From Streptomyces acidicola (GTDB taxonomy: Bacteria > Actinomycetota > Actinomycetes > Streptomycetales > Streptomycetaceae): a stretch of DNA of 39,574 bases. The notes beneath the pieces were generated by a model. It did no database searches and had not been told where the DNA came from. It was given only the letters and a program-made list of their open reading frames with translations. The translations under genes were made by a program, and so were the position numbers. Of this stretch, positions 27,752 to 34,124 are shown piece by piece. The stretch's first letter is position 1. Each line of letters opens with the position of its first letter. The stretch lies in the NCBI RefSeq assembly GCF_009377235.1, contig NZ_VMNX01000073.1, positions 1-39,574 of the forward strand, read 5' to 3'.

Positions 27752-29767
27752 TCATGGCTTCAGCACCGCCACGCCGTACCGGTCGAGGACCAGCGAGCCG
27801 GTGACCGTCGCCCCGGTCAGCAGGTCGCGGTGGGTGCCCGGCACGTCGACCGTGATCTCGTCGCGCCCGTGGTTGAGCACGAAGAGGAGATCGCCGCGGC
27901 GGACCGCCTCCACCTGCGCGGGCAGCCCGTCGAGCACCGGCCGTACGCCCGCGCCGTCCGCCACACCCGCCAGCAGGTCACGCAGCGCGGCGGGTTCGGG
28001 CAGCGTGGACACGTACCAGGCGCGGCCCTTGCGCAGGACGGCCGGCAGCCCGTCCAGCTCGCCGCCCTTGTAGCGGGCGACCACGTCCGCGTCCGCCGCC
28101 TGGAGTTCCTCGGACCACAGGGTGCCGTGGAAGCCCTCGCACTCGGCGTGCTCCCCCGCGTCGAGCGGCCACCACTCGTGCAGCGTGCGGATGCCGAACA
28201 GCTCCCGTAGCCGCGCGTCCATGCCGCCGGGCCGTACCCTGTCGTCCTCGTCGGACACTCCGGTCAGGAAGCCGCAGACGAGGGTGCCGCCGCCGCGTAC
28301 GTAGGCGAGGAGGTTCTCGATCGCGGCGTCGCCCAGCAGGTAGAGCTGCGGTACGGCGACGAGCCGGTACGAGGACAGGTCGTGCTCGGGGTGGGCGAAC
28401 GCGGTGGTGAGGTGGGCCTCCCACAGGGCGCGGTGCCAGGCCCGTACGACCTGCGGGTAGTCGACCTCGGAGGAGAGCCGGCCGTCCTGGGCGCCGGCCC
28501 ACCAGGAGTTCCAGTCGTGGAGGAGGGCGATGTCGGAGGTGATGTGATGTCCTGTCACTTCTTCGCCGATCAGAGACAGTTCGGCGCCGATCCGCTTGAT
28601 CTCCTGGAACGTACGACCCTGCTCCCCCGCGTGGCCGACCATCCCGGAGTGGAACTTCTCGGCGCCCTGGCGGGACTGGCGCCACTGGAAGTAGCAGACG
28701 GCGTCGGCGCCGCGGGCGACGGCCTGGAGGGACCAGAGGCGGTTGAGACCGGGCGGCTTGGGGTGGTTGACGCCTCGCCAGTTGACGGCACCGGCGGCCT
28801 GTTCCATGAGCATCCAGGGACCACCGCCCGCCTGGGAGCGGGTCATGTCCTGGACCAGGGCGCCGTTCTGCGCTCCGAACGGGTCGCGCGGGTCCGGGTA
28901 GAGGTCGACGGAGACGACGTCCTCCTCCTCGGCCCACCGCCACGCGTCCTGGCCCACCCACATCGGCATGAAGTTGGTGGTGACCGGGATGTGCGGGGTG
29001 TGCCGGCGGACGATGTCGCGCTCGATGACGTAACACTCCAGGAGCATGTCGCTCGTGAAGCGCCTGAAGTCCAGGACGTGGGTGGGGTTCTTCATGTAGT
29101 GGGCCCGGCGCGGCGGCAGGATCTCGTGCCAGCCGTCGTATCCCTGACCCCAGAACGCCGTGCCCCAGGCCTCGTTGAGGGCGTCGAGCGTGCCGTATCT
29201 GTTCTGGAGCCAGCGGCGGAAGGCGGCGGCCGCCTCGTCGCCCCAGTCGTAGGTGCAGTACTCGTTGTTGATGTGCCACATGGTGAGGGCGGGGTGGCTG
29301 CCGTAGCGGGCGGCGAGGTCCTCGGTGATGGCGGCGGCGTAACGGCGGTAGGTGGCGCTGGAGTGGGAGAAGTGCTGGCGGGAGCCCCACCACTCGGTCT
29401 GCCCGTCCTCGTCGCGCGGCAGCGTCTCGGGGTGGAGGCGGCCCATCCACGGTGGGGGCGAGGAGGTGGGGGTGGCGAGGACGACGCCGATGCCTCCCGC
29501 GTGCATCAGGTCCATGAGCGTGTCCAGCCAGCCGAACTCACGTACCCCCGGGCGCGGTTCGAGCTTCGCCCAGGAGAAGACGCCGAGCGTGACGGAGTTG
29601 ACGCCTGCCTCCTTCATGAGGCGTACGTCCTCGTGCCAGACCTCCTCGGGCCACTGTTCGGGGTTGTAGTCGCCGCCGAAGAGAATGCGGCCGCGGGTGG
29701 CGGAGGAGAGGTCCGGCCTCGCCGCCCGCGCTCCGGGTGCGTCCTGCGCGTCGCTGCCGGGGGTCAT
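27752..29767 (-). CDS. GH42 beta-galactosidase
   Basis: A 671-residue intracellular family GH42 enzyme that removes terminal beta-galactose. The start GGDYNPEQWPEEVW is diagnostic. The acid/base is E169 in MWHINNEY and the nucleophile E322 in WMLMEQAAG; a trimerisation domain and a small C-terminal beta domain follow. No signal peptide is present. ATG 29767 follows GGGGAG with eight bases between, and overlaps the stop of a possible 27-residue leader frame. It is downstream of the system A permeases, so it likely acts on imported galactosylated oligosaccharides, such as those of xyloglucan side chains. Activity on other beta-galactosides is equally possible. Confidence 0.93.
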   Translation of the reverse strand: MTPGSDAQDAPGARAARPDLSSATRGRILFGGDYNPEQWPEEVWHEDVRLMKEAGVNSVTLGVFSWAKLEPRPGVREFGWLDTLMDLMHAGGIGVVLATPTSSPPPWMGRLHPETLPRDEDGQTEWWGSRQHFSHSSATYRRYAAAITEDLAARYGSHPALTMWHINNEYCTYDWGDEAAAAFRRWLQNRYGTLDALNEAWGTAFWGQGYDGWHEILPPRRAHYMKNPTHVLDFRRFTSDMLLECYVIERDIVRRHTPHIPVTTNFMPMWVGQDAWRWAEEEDVVSVDLYPDPRDPFGAQNGALVQDMTRSQAGGGPWMLMEQAAGAVNWRGVNHPKPPGLNRLWSLQAVARGADAVCYFQWRQSRQGAEKFHSGMVGHAGEQGRTFQEIKRIGAELSLIGEEVTGHHITSDIALLHDWNSWWAGAQDGRLSSEVDYPQVVRAWHRALWEAHLTTAFAHPEHDLSSYRLVAVPQLYLLGDAAIENLLAYVRGGGTLVCGFLTGVSDEDDRVRPGGMDARLRELFGIRTLHEWWPLDAGEHAECEGFHGTLWSEELQAADADVVARYKGGELDGLPAVLRKGRAWYVSTLPEPAALRDLLAGVADGAGVRPVLDGLPAQVEAVRRGDLLFVLNHGRDEITVDVPGTHRDLLTGATVTGSLVLDRYGVAVLKP

Positions 29768-29847
29768 CGGTCGAGCTCCCCGTACGGGATACCGCGGCTC
29801 GGCTGCGTGGTGTGCGGCTGCATGGTGTGCAGCTGTGTGGTGTGCAT
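29764..29847 (-). CDS. Possible 27-residue leader peptide coupled to GH42
   Basis: An ATG at 29847 is preceded by GAGGTATGTC, a good ribosome site, and opens a 27-codon frame whose TGA overlaps the GH42 start as ATGA. The peptide begins with three near-identical units HTTQL, HTMQP and HTTQP. The good ribosome site and exact overlap suggest a translated, coupled leader. It may equally be chance within a small DNA repeat. It has no known relative. Confidence 0.35.
   Translation of the reverse strand: MHTTQLHTMQPHTTQPSRGIPYGELDR
29802..29846. repeat. Three 15-base tandem units upstream of GH42
   Basis: GCTGCGTGGTGTGCG, GCTGCATGGTGTGCA and GCTGTGTGGTGTGCA are in exact 15-base register. They underlie the HTTQ-type repeat of the possible leader peptide. 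Confidence 0.8.
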
Positions 29848-29929
29848 GACATACCTCGTTCCACGGGGAGCTAGCGGCGGGGCGGGGCGGGTCGTGGCCG
29901 GGCACCCAGCGGGGCGTCCCCGTGGGTTC

Positions 29930-29970
29930 CGCCGTGTCCGGCCGGGTGACAGGCACGGCCGGACACAGCG
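29930..29970. terminator. Hairpin between permease and GH42 genes
   Basis: GTGTCCGGCCG (29934-29944) pairs with CGGCCGGACAC (29956-29966); after one mismatch the stem continues with CCGC and GCGG. It lies in the 228-base gap within the system A operon, 30 bases past the permease stop. It may act as a partial terminator or RNA stabiliser, making GH42 levels differ from importer levels. Confidence 0.6.
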
Positions 29971-29995
29971 GAGTTCCGGGGGCGCGGCCGGGGTG

Positions 29996-30958
29996 TCAGC
30001 CCTTGACCGCGCCGGTGAGCATGCCCTTCTTGAAGTGCTTCTGGACGAAGGGCGAGAGGACGGCGACAGGGAGCAGCGCCATCACCATGACCGCCATTTG
30101 GATGGCGAGCGGGGAGAGCTGTCCGGTGTTGATCTGGGCGGTCAGGCCCACCGGGCGTTCCTGCTTCTGGACGAGCTGGATCATGACGTTCTGCAGCGGC
30201 ATCATGTCCTGGTCGGTGAGGTAGATCGACGCGTTGAACCAGGCGCTCCAGTAGCCCACCGCGTAGAAGAGGGCGATCACCGCGAGGACGGCGCGTGAGA
30301 GCGGCATGACGATCTTCCACAGGATGCGCCAGTCGCCGGCGCCGTCGATGCGGGCACTGTCGATCAGTTCCTGGGAGATGCCCATGAAGAACGAGCGCAG
30401 GACCAGGATGTTGAAGACGCTCACGGCGCTGGGGAGGATCAGCGCCAGGTAGGTGTCGGTGAGACCGAGGGCCTGCACCAGCAGATAGGTCGGGATCAGG
30501 CCCGCGCCGAAGAACATGGTCGCGAGCAGCGTCATCAGGATCCAGCGGTGGCCGAGCGAGCCGCTGCGGGAGAGGCCGTACGCGCTCAGCACCGACACGG
30601 CCATACTGAACAGTGTGCCGACGACCGTCACGCCGATGCTGACAAGAGCGGCCCTCTGCACCTGGCCGCCGCTGAGGAGTTCCTGGTAGGCGACGAAGGT
30701 GATGCCCTTGGGGACGACCACCAGACCGCCGGCCTCGTCGATGGTCTTCTTCGACTGGAGGCTGGTGACGATGACGACCCACAGGGGGAAGAGGATCGCC
30801 AGGCAGGCGATGCCGAGGACGAGGCCCTTGCTCGCCAGGCCGGCCCGGGACGGCTCCTCCTCCCAGACGGGGCGCGGTGGTGCGGCCCAGGGGGTCGGCT
30901 TCTTCGGAGCCGACTGTGCCGGCCGCTCGCCGGCCGGCTGGTCGAGGACGGCGGTCAC
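29996..30958 (-). CDS. ABC sugar importer permease, LplC/YtcP-like (system A)
   Basis: A 320-residue CUT1-type permease with a 40-residue cytoplasmic Pro/Ala-rich N-terminus, six membrane segments and the coupling motif IDSARIDGAGDWRILWKIVMPLS. The ending FVQKHFKKGMLTGAVKG is typical of the LplC/YtcP group, which imports complex plant oligosaccharides. The GTG start at 30958 overlaps the stop of the first permease as GTGA. It pairs with that permease; the ATPase must come from elsewhere. Confidence 0.93.
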   Translation of the reverse strand: MTAVLDQPAGERPAQSAPKKPTPWAAPPRPVWEEEPSRAGLASKGLVLGIACLAILFPLWVVIVTSLQSKKTIDEAGGLVVVPKGITFVAYQELLSGGQVQRAALVSIGVTVVGTLFSMAVSVLSAYGLSRSGSLGHRWILMTLLATMFFGAGLIPTYLLVQALGLTDTYLALILPSAVSVFNILVLRSFFMGISQELIDSARIDGAGDWRILWKIVMPLSRAVLAVIALFYAVGYWSAWFNASIYLTDQDMMPLQNVMIQLVQKQERPVGLTAQINTGQLSPLAIQMAVMVMALLPVAVLSPFVQKHFKKGMLTGAVKG

Positions 30959-32040
30959 TTCTTGTACACCCCCTGCTCACCCATGAGATGGGCGACCTTG
31001 TTGGCGGTCAGCACCAGTGCCAGGCCGACCACGCCCTTGATGAGGCCCGCGGCGGCCGCGTAGCTGAAGTCCTGGTTGCGGATGCCGTTCCACCACACAT
31101 AGGTGTCGAGGACGTCGGAGGCGTCGACACCCACGGCCTGCCGTTGCAGCAGTAGTTGCTCGAACCCGACGGTGAGTGCGTCGCCGACGCGCAGTACCAA
31201 CAGGAGGGCGATCACCGGGCGCAGGGCGGGCAGCGTGATGTGCCACATGCGCCGCCAGCGGCCGGCGCCGTCCATGGCGGCGGCCTCGTACAGGTCGTTG
31301 GAGACGGACGACAGCGCGGCGAGGAAGACGATGATGCCCCAGCCCGCGTCCTTCCAGATGGTCTCGGCCGTGACCAGGTACTTGAAGATCTCCGGGTTGG
31401 TCATCAGGTCGAAGCCCTCGTAGCCGTGCCGGCGGAGGGTCTGCGCGATGATGCCCGCGCCGCCGAAGATCTGCATGAAGACGGTGACGACGAGGACCCA
31501 GGAGAAGAAGTGCGGCAGATACATGACCGCCTGGGCGACCGCCCGCACCCGGGGCCTGACCACGCTGTTGATGAGCAGCGCGAGCAGGATGGGGACCGGG
31601 AAGAACAGCACCAGTTGCAGGAAGAACAGCACGAACGTGTTCTGCACCGCGTGCCAGAAGCCCGAGTCCGCGAAGATCCGCTCGAACTGCTCGAAGCCCA
31701 CCCAGGGGCTCTGGAAGATGGCGCTGAAGCCGTTCTCGCTGAGGTACGGGTCGTACTCCTGGAAGGCGACCACGTTGCCGAGGATCGGTATGTAGTTGAA
31801 GACCAGGATCAGCAGCACCGCCGGCAGCACCATCAGGAGCAGCGTGCGGTCGCGCCTGAATCTGAGCCGGAGGCTCAGCTTCCCCGAGTTTCCCGAGCGT
31901 TTCCTGTCCCGGAACCGGAACCGGAACCGGAACCAGGACTGGAACCGGGACCGGGGTCCGGCGGCGCCGCCGGACCCCGCCGGAGTCTTCGCGGGGGTCT
32001 CCGCCTCGGCCGCGGACCGAGGCACCGTGCTGTGGGACAC
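30955..32040 (-). CDS. ABC sugar importer permease, LplB/YteP-like (system A)
   Basis: A 361-residue CUT1-type permease: the membrane part starts near residue 70 (LLLMVLPAVLLILVFNYIPI), with coupling motif YEAAAMDGAGRWRRMWHITLPAL and the group's ending VWWNGIRNQDFSYAAAAGLIKG. GTG 32040 has a clear AAGGAG six bases upstream. The cytoplasmic N-terminus contains an unusual Arg/Phe run (RFRFRFR) made by a CCGGAA DNA repeat at about 31912-31936. It lies 26 bases after the binding-protein gene and is coupled to the next permease. Confidence 0.92.
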   Translation of the reverse strand: MSHSTVPRSAAEAETPAKTPAGSGGAAGPRSRFQSWFRFRFRFRDRKRSGNSGKLSLRLRFRRDRTLLLMVLPAVLLILVFNYIPILGNVVAFQEYDPYLSENGFSAIFQSPWVGFEQFERIFADSGFWHAVQNTFVLFFLQLVLFFPVPILLALLINSVVRPRVRAVAQAVMYLPHFFSWVLVVTVFMQIFGGAGIIAQTLRRHGYEGFDLMTNPEIFKYLVTAETIWKDAGWGIIVFLAALSSVSNDLYEAAAMDGAGRWRRMWHITLPALRPVIALLLVLRVGDALTVGFEQLLLQRQAVGVDASDVLDTYVWWNGIRNQDFSYAAAAGLIKGVVGLALVLTANKVAHLMGEQGVYKK

Positions 32041-32066
32041 GGCCTTCTCCTTGCCTCGGCCCCGGA

Positions 32067-33749
32067 TCAGTTCGCCGAACCGGTGTCGTCGAGCAGCTTC
32101 TTGTACCAGTCGCGGAGTTCGTCGCCGCCCTTGCTCTTCCAGTCGGACACGGCCTGCTGCACATCGCTGATCTTCTTGCGGCCGCGCACGACGTCGTCCT
32201 CGAGCTGCTCGAAGCTGTCGGCGAGGTTGGCCCAGCGGTTCGGCTCGGTGACGGTCAGTCCGAAGAAGGAGGACTTCATGGTGAAGGCGCCCATGCGCTG
32301 CTGCCACTCGACCATGCCCTTGGTGACGTCGGGGAAGTCGGGGTAGGCGATGTACGGGGCGGGGTTGCCGGTGTAGTCGAAGGCGCCGTTGACCTCGTTG
32401 ACGCCCTGGGTGGTCTTGACCGGCAGGCCCTTCTCGGTCTCGTAGTCCGTGCCCTCGACGCCGTAGGCGGTGAGCATGAACTCCTTGGTGCCGTACGGCG
32501 CGGCGCAGAAGTTGCAGACGGCGAGGAAGTCCTTGATCTGCTGCTCGGACGCCGTCTTGCTGATGAAGGTGAAGATGTTGGCGGGCTGGACGGCCCACAG
32601 CTTCGGGTCGCCGCCGTCGGGGCCGAAGATGTCGAACGCGGCGATCTCGAAGTCCGGGTTCTGGGTGCGCTGTTCGGCCGTCTTGCCCCACCAGTCGGAG
32701 ATGTTCTGGCTGTAGACCAGCACCTGTCCTGCGGTGAGGCGGTTGCCCGGGTTGCCGCCCGCCTTGCCGGAGACCGCGTCCGGGTGCACCACCTTGGCCG
32801 CGTAGAGCTTGCGCGTCCACTCCAGGGCTTCGAGGTACTCCTCGGTCTCGATGCGGTTGACGAGCTTGCCGCCGTCCATGTTCCACCACAGCGCCTTGTC
32901 GCTGCCCGACAGGACACCGAAGACGTTGAACGCCGTCCACTTCATGTCGTCGCAGGCCCAGACCTTCGATCTGGCGTCGGTGGCCTCCTTCGCCCAGGAC
33001 AGGAACTCGTCGGGGCTCGTCGGGACGCTGTACCCCTTCTTCTCGAAGAGGTCCTTGCGGTAGAGGGGCGCGATGTCGGTGACCTGCGGGGCGGGGAACG
33101 GGATCGCACGGAGCTGCCCGCCGAAGATGCCGCGCTGCCAGGCATCGGTGGGGACGGCGGCGAGGTTCGGGTAGTCCCTGACCTTGTCGCCGGACAGGTA
33201 GGGGCCGAGGTCGGCGAACTTGGCGTTGATGGCGCCGGGGATCTTGCCGTTGAGGTTCCAGCCGGGCACGACCACGACGTCGGGGATGTCGCTGGAGGCG
33301 AGGACCGCGCCGAGCTTCTCGTCGTAGGTGACGCCGTCCTGGTTCCGCCAGGTGACCTCGACGCCGATGGCCTCGTTCATGGCCGTGTAGTACGGGTTGT
33401 CGTCCTTCGGCGGGGTCCCCCAGAACGGGGACATGATCTTGAGCTTGCCGCCGCTGCCGAGCTTCTTCGTCACCGAGGTCTTCAGGTCCGCGGTGGCGAT
33501 CGCCTTGCTGAAGCCGGCCGCCGATCCGTTCTTCGCCGGGATGTCGGGCGCCACGACGGTCGAGGCCACGTACGCCGGGAGGATCTTCGCCGCGTCCTTC
33601 CCCGAGGTGGTGCCGTCCTTGCTGCCCGACTGCGAGCCGCCGCAGGCGGACAGCAGCGGCACGCCTCCGGCCACCGCGGCTGCGGCGACCGCCGTGGAGG
33701 CGAGGAAGCTTCTCCGGCTCGGAGCGGAAGTGGCGGAGTTCGGCGTCAT
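32067..33749 (-). CDS. Large ABC sugar-binding lipoprotein, LplA/YtcQ-like (system A)
   Basis: A 560-residue binding protein, longer than the usual 430, as in the LplA/YtcQ group for larger oligosaccharides. The leader carries a twin-arginine motif SRRSFLAS at 11-18 and a lipobox LLSAC with Cys36, so export may use Tat and the mature protein is lipid-anchored. A Ser/Gly/Lys linker precedes the two-lobed fold. ATG 33749 follows GAAGGG. It is the first gene of the system A importer operon, behind a promoter with a TCGAAGCGCTTCGA operator. A xyloglucan oligosaccharide is my inferred ligand. Confidence 0.93.
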   Translation of the reverse strand: MTPNSATSAPSRRSFLASTAVAAAAVAGGVPLLSACGGSQSGSKDGTTSGKDAAKILPAYVASTVVAPDIPAKNGSAAGFSKAIATADLKTSVTKKLGSGGKLKIMSPFWGTPPKDDNPYYTAMNEAIGVEVTWRNQDGVTYDEKLGAVLASSDIPDVVVVPGWNLNGKIPGAINAKFADLGPYLSGDKVRDYPNLAAVPTDAWQRGIFGGQLRAIPFPAPQVTDIAPLYRKDLFEKKGYSVPTSPDEFLSWAKEATDARSKVWACDDMKWTAFNVFGVLSGSDKALWWNMDGGKLVNRIETEEYLEALEWTRKLYAAKVVHPDAVSGKAGGNPGNRLTAGQVLVYSQNISDWWGKTAEQRTQNPDFEIAAFDIFGPDGGDPKLWAVQPANIFTFISKTASEQQIKDFLAVCNFCAAPYGTKEFMLTAYGVEGTDYETEKGLPVKTTQGVNEVNGAFDYTGNPAPYIAYPDFPDVTKGMVEWQQRMGAFTMKSSFFGLTVTEPNRWANLADSFEQLEDDVVRGRKKISDVQQAVSDWKSKGGDELRDWYKKLLDDTGSAN

Positions 33750-33891
33750 TGCGTCAACCCTTCATGCCTTCATGGCGCACACCAGGACACACGGCGAGAA
33801 AGCCGTCGGCTGCGGTGTCTTGAGTGGAACTGGCTGTGCTGAAGCGGTGAACGTCGGAGGGGTGTGAGCACGCGAGGCGCATCCTCCGCAG

Positions 33892-33944
33892 TCGAAGCGC
33901 TTCGATGTTGCTGCGAGGTTAAGTGAACCCGTGGGGGTGCACAA
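33892..33944 (-). promoter_or_regulatory. Promoter and operator A3 of the system A importer operon
   Basis: On the minus strand TTGTGC (33939-33944) and TAACCT (33916-33921) are exactly 17 bases apart. The perfect palindrome TCGAAGCGCTTCGA (33892-33905) begins about four bases after the expected start site, so a bound repressor would block initiation or early elongation. It equals the core of operator A1 at lacI. Confidence 0.75.
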
Positions 33945-34044
33945 GAGTCGATTCCACAATTCCTCGGAGGTGTGGAGGAGCGGACCGATCAGTTCCAACC
34001 CCGCATATGACGGTGAGGAAACGAACCTGTTGCGCCTTGGTCTC

Positions 34045-34087
34045 TTGACACCCACCCTCGGGTCGAATGAGCATCGAAGCGCTTCGA
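34045..34087 (+). promoter_or_regulatory. Promoter and operator A4 of GH3
   Basis: TTGACA (34045-34050) is followed after 18 bases by GAGCAT (34069-34074), a weak -10 box. The perfect palindrome TCGAAGCGCTTCGA (34074-34087) overlaps the start region. The 375-base gap between the importer operon and GH3 thus has one operator per direction. Confidence 0.7.
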
Positions 34088-34124
34088 AAGCGCCACGCCG
34101 CTCCATCGCAAGGGGACCCACATC

